Positions 1-6,850 of a stretch of 23,053 bases of DNA are shown one piece after another. The notes below the pieces were generated by a model, which ran no database searches, had not been told where the DNA came from, and saw nothing but the letters and a program-made list of their open reading frames with translations. Numbering within the stretch: position 1 is the stretch's first letter; each line of letters starts with the position of its first letter. The stretch is from Oscillospiraceae bacterium (GTDB lineage: Bacteria; Bacillota_A; Clostridia; Oscillospirales; CAG-272), in the NCBI GenBank assembly GCA_015064665.1, contig SVRU01000044.1:1-23053 (forward strand), read 5' to 3'. Position numbers and translations under genes: made by a program.

Positions 1-56
1 TTAAAGCCGCTTGTGGAATAACACCCGGAATATACGCAAAAAGCCAAACGAGCTGA
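1..56 (+). CDS. C-terminal tail of an AraC-family regulator (partial)
   Basis: The window opens inside a plus-strand reading frame that ends with TGA at 54-56. The visible residues read KAACGITPGIYAKSQTS, preceded by a codon ending in TT. This matches the end of AraC/XylS-type DNA-binding domains, where the second helix-turn-helix is followed by a 'F-K-x-x-x-G-x-[ST]-P-x-x-Y-R/K' stretch. Only about 17 residues are visible, so the ligand and targets cannot be inferred. The gene converges on sigG, with a hairpin array between them. Identification rests on the short G-I-T-P-G-x-Y motif and could be wrong. Confidence 0.55.
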   Translation, partial: KAACGITPGIYAKSQTS

Positions 57-83
57 AAGATTATATAATTTCATATTCGCTCC

Positions 84-211
84 ATGAATTGAATTGCAAC
101 CAACGTGCCATAGGCACAATTCATGCCACGGGCAATTCACGAAAGCTTAGCTTTCAATTCATGCAACCGCAAGGTTGCAATTCATTGCGCGTTCTCTTGA
201 GGAGAACGCGC
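84..211. repeat. Five-hairpin array with AATTCATG linkers
   Basis: Short perfect hairpins follow each other with a recurring linker AATTCA(TG): GTGCC/GGCAC (105-117), TGCC/GGCA (124-134), GAAAGC/GCTTTC (141-155), TGCAACC/GGTTGCA (162-179) and GCGCGTTCTC/GAGAACGCGC (187-211). Linkers lie at 118-125, 134-139, 156-163 and 179-187; related GAATT copies start near 86. The array sits between two convergent genes (AraC-like tail and sigG). It may help end transcription from both sides, but no hairpin is followed by a convincing T-run. It resembles dispersed intergenic repeats of the BIME/BOX kind in design only. Confidence 0.75.
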
Positions 212-221
212 TAACCCCCGA

Positions 222-998
222 TTAGCTCATATACTTTCGGAGCTTGTCTATCGCTCCCTTTTCAAGCCGTGATACCTGAGCCTGTGATATTCCTATCTCC
301 TCGGCTATTTCCATCTGGGTCTTTCCCTTATAAAACCGTCGGGTTATGATTCCCAGCTCGCGATCACTAAGCTTTTTCATAGCGTCCTTAAGACTTATGC
401 CCTCAACCCACTCCTCTGCCGTATCTCTGTCGTCGGAGAGCTTGTCTATCACGTAAACCGAGTCCTCGCCGTCGTTATACACCGACTCGTAGAGTGACAC
501 CGGCTCAACTATCGCCTCCATTGCCTCGCCGACCGCGCGTTCGCTCTCGCCGAGCCTCTCTGCAATCTCCTTTACCGTTGCCTCTCTTTGCTCGGTCCGC
601 GAAATTTCTTCCTTTATTTGCAGGGCGCGATATGCCAGATCTCTTATAGAGCGCGATATACGCACCGCATTGTTATCGCGCTGATAGCGGCGTATTTCAC
701 CTATTATCATTGCTACGGCGTAGGTCGAAAATTTTACGTCAAACTCAAGATTGAAGTTATCTATTGACTTTATAAGCCCTATGCAGCCTACTTGAAAAAG
801 GTCGTTTGCACTGTCACCCTTGGGATTAAAACGCTGAATTATGCTGAGAACAAGCCTGAGGTTTCCGAGTATCAGCTCCTCCCTCGCCTCTTTATCTCCG
901 TTCTTTGAAAGTCTGAGAAGCTCGCGTTTTCGCTCCTCCGAGAGTGTTTTCAACGTTGACGTATCAACCCCGCAGATTTCAACCTTGTTTATTCGCAT
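222..998 (-). CDS. sigG: RNA polymerase sporulation sigma factor SigG
   Basis: This 258-residue protein is the late forespore sigma factor, which directs core RNA polymerase to forespore genes after engulfment. It has the SigG N-terminal signature KVEICGVDTS (residues 5-14), a sigma-70 region 2 with DLFQVGCIGLIKSIDNF and FSTYAVAMIIGEIRRY, a region 3, and a region 4 helix-turn-helix near the end (QMEIAEEIGISQAQVSRLE). Length and motifs fit the family. The start ATG at 998 has an AAGGAG ribosome site. In many Firmicutes sigG follows spoIIGA-sigE; here it stands alone, divergent from nrdG. A SigF/SigG-type promoter lies upstream (1029-1058). Confidence 0.95.
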   Translation of the reverse strand: MRINKVEICGVDTSTLKTLSEERKRELLRLSKNGDKEAREELILGNLRLVLSIIQRFNPKGDSANDLFQVGCIGLIKSIDNFNLEFDVKFSTYAVAMIIGEIRRYQRDNNAVRISRSIRDLAYRALQIKEEISRTEQREATVKEIAERLGESERAVGEAMEAIVEPVSLYESVYNDGEDSVYVIDKLSDDRDTAEEWVEGISLKDAMKKLSDRELGIITRRFYKGKTQMEIAEEIGISQAQVSRLEKGAIDKLRKYMS

Positions 999-1028
999 AA
1001 ATACTCCTTGCTTTCGTATTTACACGGT

Positions 1029-1058
1029 TAGTATTACCTCTCACGGCGTAATTTACAC
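1029..1058 (-). promoter_or_regulatory. SigF/SigG-type promoter for sigG
   Basis: On the minus strand GTGTA (1054-1058) is followed after 15 bp by GGTAATACTA (1029-1038). The known SigF consensus is GYATA, about 15 bp, GGNNANAHTR; the -10 matches at every defined position and the -35 at four of five. It lies 31 bp upstream of the sigG start. In Bacillus sigG is first transcribed by SigF and then by itself, so the site fits the gene. Confidence 0.7.
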
Positions 1059-1070
1059 AAGATATTTTGA
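1055..1070. promoter_or_regulatory. NrdR-like box upstream of nrdG
   Basis: ACACAAGATATTTTGA matches the NrdR box consensus ACACWATATATWGTGT at 13 of 16 positions. It overlaps the nrdG -35 element, where NrdR would block transcription when dATP is plentiful. NrdR normally binds two boxes; I see no clear second one nearby. The site also overlaps the minus-strand -35 of sigG. Confidence 0.5.
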
Positions 1071-1095
1071 CAAGTATTGAAATCTTATATATAAT
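1067..1095 (+). promoter_or_regulatory. Sigma-A promoter of nrdG
   Basis: TTGACA (1067-1072), a 17-bp spacer and TATAAT (1090-1095) form a perfect consensus promoter, 32 bp before the nrdG start. An AGGAG ribosome site is at 1117-1121. Confidence 0.85.
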
Positions 1096-1127
1096 ATGGT
1101 AGAATATAAACAAAAAAGGAGATTCTT

Positions 1128-1823
1128 ATGCTTCTTAAAGGACTTCAAAAACTGACTCTGCTCGACTTTCCCGGAAAAATGGCGGCTACCGTTTTTACGG
1201 GCGGCTGTAATTTCAGATGCCCGTTCTGCCATAACGCCTCGCTGGTTATCGGAAGCCGACTTAAAGATACGCCCTCGCTCTCCGAAGAGGATTTCTTCGC
1301 ATTTCTTGAGAGACGGCGCGGACTTCTTGAGGGGGTTTGCGTCAGCGGCGGCGAGCCGACTCTTTATAGGGATCTTATCCCATTTCTTGAAAAAATCAAA
1401 AATCTCGGATATCTTGTAAAGCTGGATACGAACGGTTACCGCCCCGATGCGCTAAAAGCGGCTGTCACGGCGGGGGTTGTCGATTACGTTGCCATGGATA
1501 TTAAAAATTCAAAGGAAAGCTATCAGAAAACCGTTGACATTCCGAATTTCGATATTTCGAAAATCACCGAAAGCGTGGATTTTCTTATGAGCGGAAAAGT
1601 CGATTTCGAGTTCAGAACCACTCTCGTTAAACAGTTTCACACAGAGCGCGATATTTACTCTATCGCCACCTGGCTTCGCGGAGAGGAAAAGTATTTTCTT
1701 CAAAACTTTACTGACTCGGGCGACTTGATTTCGGGCAAACTAGGCGGCTTTGACAAAAATGAAACCGAGCTTTTGTTGAATGTGATTAAAGCGCACGTCA
1801 AAAACGCTCAAATTCGCGGTTAA
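1128..1823 (+). CDS. nrdG: Anaerobic ribonucleotide reductase activating protein, NrdG2 type
   Basis: This 231-residue radical-SAM enzyme puts the glycyl radical on the class III ribonucleotide reductase NrdD. The N-terminus GLQKLTLLDFPGK leads to the cluster motif C-x3-C-x2-C at Cys27, Cys31 and Cys34 (GGCNFRCPFCHN). A GGE motif at 74-76 (VSGGEPTLY) is the SAM-binding motif. About 230 residues is the size of the NrdG2 family rather than the roughly 155-residue E. coli NrdG. It lies directly before nrdD, but the 131-bp gap contains a second promoter, so the two genes can be expressed separately. Usually nrdG follows nrdD; here the order is reversed. Confidence 0.92.
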   Translation: MLLKGLQKLTLLDFPGKMAATVFTGGCNFRCPFCHNASLVIGSRLKDTPSLSEEDFFAFLERRRGLLEGVCVSGGEPTLYRDLIPFLEKIKNLGYLVKLDTNGYRPDALKAAVTAGVVDYVAMDIKNSKESYQKTVDIPNFDISKITESVDFLMSGKVDFEFRTTLVKQFHTERDIYSIATWLRGEEKYFLQNFTDSGDLISGKLGGFDKNETELLLNVIKAHVKNAQIRG

Positions 1824-1825
1824 CT

Positions 1826-1871
1826 TTACTACATCTAGTAAAAAAAATAAAAAAATCTCAATATTTTGTGT
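1826..1871. promoter_or_regulatory. Pair of NrdR-like boxes upstream of nrdD
   Basis: Box 1 (1826-1841) has the core CTACATCTAG inside a near-palindrome. Box 2 (1856-1871), TCTCAATATTTTGTGT, matches the NrdR consensus at 13 of 16 positions. Their starts are 30 bp apart, close to the 31-32 bp (three helical turns) typical of paired NrdR boxes. They lie just upstream of the nrdD -35. Box 1 is weak on its own. Confidence 0.5.
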
Positions 1872-1879
1872 TTCTCCTG

Positions 1880-1908
1880 TTGACAAATGGATTCAAATGT
1901 ACTATACT
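1880..1908 (+). promoter_or_regulatory. Sigma-A promoter of nrdD-trxB
   Basis: TTGACA (1880-1885), a 17-bp spacer and TATACT (1903-1908) lie 46 bp before the nrdD start. AGGAGG (1940-1945) is the ribosome site. Confidence 0.85.
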
Positions 1909-1954
1909 ATATGTACTGCAAAAATTGAAATTCTACAACAGGAGGAACTTTTTT

Positions 1955-4348
1955 ATGTATTCCGTTTTAAAAAGAGATGGAAAAATTATTGAGTTCGATA
2001 TAAAGAAGATATCTAAGGCTATATCTCTTGCATTCGACGCTCAGGAACGCAACTACAACCAAGACATTATTGATTTCCTTGCGCTCAAGGTTACGGCAAA
2101 TTTTGAGCCCAAAATTAAAAACCACCTCATTTCGGTTGAGGACATTCAGGACAGCGTTGAATCGGTGCTCAGCCAAGCAGGCTACGAGGACGTTGCCAAG
2201 GCTTACATCATCTACCGCCGTCAGCACGAGAAGATGAGAGACGTTAAGTCAACAATTCTTGACTATAAGGAAATAGTTGATAACTACGTTAAAATCTCTG
2301 ACTGGAGAGTTAAGGAAAACTCCACCGTTACCTATTCGGTCGGCGGTCTTATCCTTTCAAACTCGGGCGCTATCACGGCTAACTACTGGCTCTCTGAGGT
2401 TTACGACGACGAGATCGCAAACGCTCACAGAAACGCGGACATCCACCTTCACGACCTTTCGATGCTTACGGGCTACTGCGCAGGCTGGTCGTTAAAGCAG
2501 CTTATTCAAGAGGGTCTTGGCGGCGTTACGGGCAAGATCACCTCTGCACCCGCGAAGCACCTCGCTACCCTTTGCAACCAGATGGTTAACTTCCTCGGCA
2601 TTATGCAGAACGAGTGGGCAGGCGCACAGGCTTTCTCTTCCTTTGATACCTACCTCGCTCCCTTCGTAAAGGCTGATAACCTTTCTTACGACGCTGTTAA
2701 GAAGTGCATTGAGTCCTTCGTTTACGGTGTTAACACTCCGTCTCGTTGGGGTACTCAGGCTCCCTTCTCAAACATCACTCTTGACTGGACGGTTCCGAAC
2801 GACCTCGCTGAGCTTAACGCAATAGTCGGCGGTAAGGAAATGCCCTTCAAGTACAAGGATTGCAAGAAGGAAATGGATATGGTCAACAAGGCGTTCATCG
2901 AAACGATGATTGAAGGTGACGCTAACGGCCGCGGATTCCAGTATCCTATCCCCACATATTCAATCACGAGCGAGTTCGACTGGTCTGAAACCGAGAACAA
3001 CAAGCTTCTCTTCGAGATGACCGCAAAATACGGAACTCCTTACTTCTCAAACTACGTTAACTCCGATATGGAGCCCAGCGACGTTCGTTCGATGTGCTGC
3101 AGACTCCGTCTTGACCTTCGTGAGCTTCGCAAAAAGTCGGGCGGCTTCTTCGGAAGCGGAGAGAGCACCGGTTCTATCGGCGTTGTTACCATCAATATGC
3201 CGAGAATTGCATATCTTGCATCCGACGAGCTTGATTTCTACAAGAGACTTGACAGACTTATGGATATCTCCGCGCGCTCGCTTAAGATTAAGCGCGAGGT
3301 CATTACGAAGCTTCTTGACGAGGGACTTTATCCCTACACCAAGCGTTATCTCGGCACCTTTGCAAACCACTTCTCCACTATCGGTCTTGTCGGTATGAAC
3401 GAAGCGGGACTTAACGCAAAATGGCTCAGAAAGGATATGACCCACGCCGAAACGCAGGAATTTACGAAGGCTGTTCTCAACCATATGCGCGAGCGTCTCT
3501 CCGACTATCAGGAGCAGTACGGCGACCTCTACAACCTTGAGGCAACTCCCGCAGAGTCAACCTCCTACCGTCTTGCAAAGCACGACAAGAAGTTCTATCC
3601 CGACATCATCTGCGCAACCGATAAGAACAAGGGCAACACCCCCTATTACACCAACTCCTCACACCTTCCCGTTGGATTTACCGACGATATCTTCGAGGCT
3701 CTCGATATGCAGGACGAGCTTCACACCCTTTATACCTCGGGAACGGTATTCCACGCATACCTCGGCGAAAAGCTCCCCTCATGGAAGAGCGCTGCTAACC
3801 TCGTTCGCACCATCGCCGACAATTACAGACTTCCCTACTACTCAATCTCTCCTACCTACTCGGTATGTAAGAACCACGGATATATCGCAGGCGAGCAGTT
3901 TATTTGCCCCGAATGCGGTGAAAAGACCGAGGTTTACAGCCGTATCACCGGCTACTACCGCCCCGTTCAGAACTGGAACGACGGTAAGACTCAGGAATAC
4001 AAGGAGAGAAAGGTTTACTCGCAGGACAAGCTCACAGGCAAATCTCCCATTGACCGCTCGGCAAACGTCGTAGTTGACGAGCCCGCGTGCGTATGTGAGA
4101 CGACCGTTGAAGACGAGCCCTCGGCTATCCTCTTCGCTACTCCCACCTGCCCCAACTGCAAGGCTGCGGCAATGTTCCTTGACAAAGCGGGAGTTTCCTA
4201 CGTAAAGATGATGGCAAACGAGAATCCCGAGCTTGTCGCTCAGTATGACATCAAGCAGGCTCCGACCCTCGTAGTAGTAGCAGACGGAAAGGTTCAGAAG
4301 TACGCTAACCTTTCGAACATCAAGGCGTATACCGAAAGTGTAAGATAA
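1955..4348 (+). CDS. nrdD: Anaerobic (class III) ribonucleotide reductase with C-terminal thioredoxin-like domain
   Basis: This 797-residue enzyme makes deoxyribonucleotides without oxygen, using a glycyl radical. The start at 1955 is set by AGGAGG at 1940-1945; a longer open frame would begin inside the promoter. Residues 1-93 are an ATP-cone regulatory domain. The catalytic barrel carries an adjacent cysteine pair at 381-382 (SMCCRLRLD). Zinc-binding cysteines appear at 638, 651 and 654, and the radical loop RITGY puts the glycine at 666. Residues about 715-797 form a thioredoxin/glutaredoxin-like domain with CPNC at 732-735 and a cis-proline segment QAPTLVV. Most class III enzymes use formate as reductant; a subgroup can use thioredoxin. 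The built-in domain and the adjoining trxB suggest the latter. High-expression codon choice is evident. Confidence 0.95.
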   Translation: MYSVLKRDGKIIEFDIKKISKAISLAFDAQERNYNQDIIDFLALKVTANFEPKIKNHLISVEDIQDSVESVLSQAGYEDVAKAYIIYRRQHEKMRDVKSTILDYKEIVDNYVKISDWRVKENSTVTYSVGGLILSNSGAITANYWLSEVYDDEIANAHRNADIHLHDLSMLTGYCAGWSLKQLIQEGLGGVTGKITSAPAKHLATLCNQMVNFLGIMQNEWAGAQAFSSFDTYLAPFVKADNLSYDAVKKCIESFVYGVNTPSRWGTQAPFSNITLDWTVPNDLAELNAIVGGKEMPFKYKDCKKEMDMVNKAFIETMIEGDANGRGFQYPIPTYSITSEFDWSETENNKLLFEMTAKYGTPYFSNYVNSDMEPSDVRSMCCRLRLDLRELRKKSGGFFGSGESTGSIGVVTINMPRIAYLASDELDFYKRLDRLMDISARSLKIKREVITKLLDEGLYPYTKRYLGTFANHFSTIGLVGMNEAGLNAKWLRKDMTHAETQEFTKAVLNHMRERLSDYQEQYGDLYNLEATPAESTSYRLAKHDKKFYPDIICATDKNKGNTPYYTNSSHLPVGFTDDIFEALDMQDELHTLYTSGTVFHAYLGEKLPSWKSAANLVRTIADNYRLPYYSISPTYSVCKNHGYIAGEQFICPECGEKTEVYSRITGYYRPVQNWNDGKTQEYKERKVYSQDKLTGKSPIDRSANVVVDEPACVCETTVEDEPSAILFATPTCPNCKAAAMFLDKAGVSYVKMMANENPELVAQYDIKQAPTLVVVADGKVQKYANLSNIKAYTESVR

Positions 4349-4351
4349 TTT

Positions 4352-5269
4352 ATGTATGACATAGTAATAGTAGGCTCAGGGCCTGCAGGACTGACCGCCG
4401 CGCTTTACGCGCGGCGGGCTGAAAAAACCGTACTCGTTATCGAGAAAAACGGTTTTGGCGGTCAAATAACCCATTCGCCAAAGGTTGAAAATTACCCCGG
4501 CATGACCTCGGTCAGCGGAAGTGAGATCGGTGAACAGTTCCTTACTCAAGCTATGGAGCAAGGAGCGGAAATCGAGCTTGATACCGTAACGGCAATAAAG
4601 GGAGAGCCCGGCAACTTTACCGTTGTGTGCGAGGGAGCTGAATACTTTGCGAAAAGCGTTATTATTGCAACCGGCTCAAGACACAGAACACTCGGTCTTG
4701 AAGGCGAGGAACGCTACACGGGTGAGGGTATTTCCTATTGCGCGGTATGTGACGGCGCGTTTTACAAGGGCAAGACGGTCGCTATAATCGGCGGCGGAAA
4801 CACCGCTCTCCAAGAAGCAATTCTTCTCTCCGACGGTTGCGAAAAGGTTTACGTAATACAGAACCTTGCCGACTTTACGGGTGAGAAAAATCTTGCTTCC
4901 CGCCTCTACACCCGCGATAATATTGAGGTTATGTTTTCAACCGTGGTTACCGGTATAATTGAAGATGGCGAATTCCGCGGAATTAAAATCAAGAAAACCG
5001 AAACAGGCGAGGAAAGCGAGCTTGCCCTTGGCGGAATGTTCGTGGCTATCGGTCAGGTTCCCGAGAATAAACCCTTTGAAAACGTTACGACTCTTAACAG
5101 CTACGGCTACATAGAAGCGGGCGAGGATTGCCTGCCGAAAGGCGCCCCCGAGGGAATATTCGTTGCGGGCGACTGCCGCACGAAAGCCATTCGCCAGGTC
5201 ACAACGGCAACAGCCGACGGCTCAGTCGCAGCTCTTGCAGCTTGCAGATTCGTTGATTCGCTTAAATAA
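4352..5269 (+). CDS. trxB: Thioredoxin reductase (NADPH, FAD)
   Basis: This 305-residue flavoprotein passes electrons from NADPH to thioredoxin-type disulfides. The N-terminal FAD motif is IVGSGPAGLTAALYARRA, the redox pair CAVC is at 130-133 followed by DGAFYKGK, the NADPH motif is AIIGGGNTALQEA, and the C-terminal FAD contact is GIFVAGDC with RQVTTATADG. The length is typical of low-molecular-weight thioredoxin reductases. It starts three bases after the nrdD stop and has only a weak ribosome site, so it is co-transcribed and probably translationally coupled. The likely partner is the thioredoxin-like domain fused to NrdD, although it may also serve free thioredoxins. A strong terminator ends the unit. 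Confidence 0.93.
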   Translation: MYDIVIVGSGPAGLTAALYARRAEKTVLVIEKNGFGGQITHSPKVENYPGMTSVSGSEIGEQFLTQAMEQGAEIELDTVTAIKGEPGNFTVVCEGAEYFAKSVIIATGSRHRTLGLEGEERYTGEGISYCAVCDGAFYKGKTVAIIGGGNTALQEAILLSDGCEKVYVIQNLADFTGEKNLASRLYTRDNIEVMFSTVVTGIIEDGEFRGIKIKKTETGEESELALGGMFVAIGQVPENKPFENVTTLNSYGYIEAGEDCLPKGAPEGIFVAGDCRTKAIRQVTTATADGSVAALAACRFVDSLK

Positions 5270-5274
5270 AAATT

Positions 5275-5316
5275 AAAGCAGATAGATTGGATGTTATCCT
5301 TTTCTATCTGCTTTTT
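5275..5316 (+). terminator. Terminator after trxB
   Basis: AAAGCAGATAGA (5275-5286) pairs perfectly with TCTATCTGCTTT (5303-5314), with an inner GGAT/ATCC stem and a following T-run. It closes the nrdD-trxB unit. Confidence 0.9.
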
Positions 5317-5324
5317 ATTATTAC

Positions 5325-5353
5325 TGGACAAATCGTTTATTATCTGCTATAAT
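5325..5353 (+). promoter_or_regulatory. Sigma-A promoter of the two-gene AT-rich unit
   Basis: TGGACA (5325-5330), 17 bp and TATAAT (5348-5353) lie about 124 bp before the TTG start of the next gene. Confidence 0.65.
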
Positions 5354-5476
5354 TAAAGCAAACATGACAATATACAGTCGCAAGATTTTCTAAGAGTATT
5401 TTTATGCCTAAAAATCAATCATTTTTTTATTGATGCGAAAAACATTGGCGCTAATCACTGAAAGGAGCATCTTACC

Positions 5477-5956
5477 TTGCTTAAAAAGATTCTGCTTATT
5501 TTATTTACAATATCACTCATTATACCGTGCGGATATACGCTGATCTATGTGCTGAATCGTGCCGTTATCGGTGCTCCGCAGAAGATGGTCTCAGAATATG
5601 AGGCAACAGAATACTCGTTAGTATCCGACAGCAAAGAGTTTAAATTAACCGTTTGTGACGATACCACGCTTGTTGGTTGTCTTAAAGACGGTAGCGAGAT
5701 TATTAACATCCGTGTTGAATATGAGAACTATGGTACTGCATATGAGTATCACACCGCCAAAATCTACAATGCTGATACAAATGAATGCATCGACTACGTA
5801 AAGATAGAATGTGACGGAAAGGAAATTTATTTGACTTCAAAAGCGAAAAATTTGGATTCCTACGATCCGCCTGATATTTTAGATGATATAAAAATCGAGT
5901 GTGGTATTTTCTCTCGCTTGCAGACAGATCGCATAATATTGAAAGCAATATCCTAA
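5477..5956 (+). CDS. Unrecognised exported or membrane-anchored protein
   Basis: I do not recognise this 159-residue protein. It begins with Lys-Lys and a hydrophobic helix (residues about 5-27), a signal sequence or membrane anchor, followed by a polar, beta-rich region that would lie outside the cell. A cysteine near residue 18 follows IIP, which is a poor lipobox. The start is TTG at 5477, chosen because AAAGGAG (5461-5467) is well placed. It is the first gene of a probable two-gene unit; the next gene starts 27 bases after its stop. Base composition is more AT-rich than in the flanking genes, which may point to acquisition. Confidence 0.7.
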   Translation: MLKKILLILFTISLIIPCGYTLIYVLNRAVIGAPQKMVSEYEATEYSLVSDSKEFKLTVCDDTTLVGCLKDGSEIINIRVEYENYGTAYEYHTAKIYNADTNECIDYVKIECDGKEIYLTSKAKNLDSYDPPDILDDIKIECGIFSRLQTDRIILKAIS

Positions 5957-5983
5957 ATCTTTTTTCGGAGGAGAACATACAAT

Positions 5984-6646
5984 ATGAAAATCACTTTACA
6001 AAATAACGCTGTGAATCCTGTTAAAGTTGTATTAGGTGATGTGTTTTATAATTTACAACCTCAAGAAAAAGCACTATATATTTCTCAGCATTATGCCAGA
6101 GAATTAAATATAACTTTGTATAATTCTCAGGGCAGTAGTGTTGAAAAAAGGGATGAAAAATTATTTTATAGCATTAAAATTGATACAAAAGCAATTTTGC
6201 AATTTTCAAGTGAAGAAACAACTCTTTTAATTAACTCTACCGTCAAAAAATTTCAAAATTACACACAATACGAGTATTTCCACTTGCAAGGCGATAATAT
6301 CGACGTCTTAAATTCAAAATATTATGTAAACAACAACGAAGAGATACAGTCTGTTTATCTGCAGAATAGAACAGGCAGAAAAAAATCCTTGCTAATACTG
6401 CTAATCACAAGTTTACTCGATACCCTAATAGATTTTGGCTTGTTAAGCATTGGTTTGGGATTGGTTTTTGGATTTTGGGTAGGATTGATTTCATTTCTTT
6501 CGCTTTTTGTGATTGTTTTATTGCTTAATACTTTTTCGAAAAAACTTGAAAAGTCTAAGCATAGAATATTTAATTGGGCAAAAGATGACGGATTAACAGA
6601 CGATGTGTCTTATTTTATTGACAACGTGGATAAATATTGCGAATAA
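5984..6646 (+). CDS. Unrecognised membrane protein
   Basis: I do not recognise this 220-residue protein. The first 130 residues are hydrophilic, with beta-type alternation and no signal peptide. A hydrophobic stretch from about 132 to 182 can form two membrane helices (KKSLLILLITSLLDTLIDFG, then GLVFGFWVGLISFLSLFVIV), and a short charged tail follows. GGAGGAG lies nine bases or so before the ATG. It follows the exported protein at 5477 in the same AT-rich block and probably shares its promoter. The soluble part could sit in the cytoplasm with both helices forming a hairpin anchor. No function can be assigned. Confidence 0.75.
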   Translation: MKITLQNNAVNPVKVVLGDVFYNLQPQEKALYISQHYARELNITLYNSQGSSVEKRDEKLFYSIKIDTKAILQFSSEETTLLINSTVKKFQNYTQYEYFHLQGDNIDVLNSKYYVNNNEEIQSVYLQNRTGRKKSLLILLITSLLDTLIDFGLLSIGLGLVFGFWVGLISFLSLFVIVLLLNTFSKKLEKSKHRIFNWAKDDGLTDDVSYFIDNVDKYCE

Positions 6647-6647
6647 T

Positions 6648-6850
6648 AAACCGAGCAAACGAGAAAGCTTTATGCTTTCGATTCGTTTGCTCGGTTTTGT
6701 CGATATATTCACTTTTGTGAACCGCGTTCACAAAAGTGAATTCGATATGTTTTCGCTTTGCTGCGAACCCCAGTTGCTCAAACTCGATATATTTGCATTT
6801 TTGAAAACGCAAATTCTATATGAGAAAAATCCGTGGGATTTTTTCTCGAT
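6648..6850. repeat. Multi-hairpin array with CGATATA linkers
   Basis: A run of hairpins fills the gap between convergent genes. The first is a 15-bp stem AAACCGAGCAAACGA with its complement (6648-6662/6683-6697) and an inner GAAAGC/GCTTTC; it ends in TTTT and can terminate the plus-strand unit. The second is a 15-bp stem at 6708-6722/6726-6740. Weaker ones are TTCGC/GCGAA (6752-6767), TTTGC/GCAAA (6792-6813) and GAGAAAAATCC with its complement (6822-6847). Linkers repeat CGATATA, TTCGATATG, CTCGATATA and TTCTATATG. Different sequence from the array at 84-211, but the same plan. Confidence 0.75.

Noticed and set aside
105..211. Possible CRISPR array
   Set aside because: The shared words are only 6-8 bp and the stems between them are self-complementary, unlike 23-47 bp repeats with unique spacers.
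11..214. 67-codon plus-strand open frame
   Set aside because: It covers the hairpin array, has no ribosome site and its translated repeats come from the repeated linker.
1868..1954. Longer nrdD start upstream of 1955
   Set aside because: That segment contains the promoter and ribosome site, and the ATP cone begins at 1955.
3537..4073. 178-codon alternate frame inside nrdD
   Set aside because: Threonine/proline/serine-rich frame-shifted reading of nrdD, with no ribosome site.
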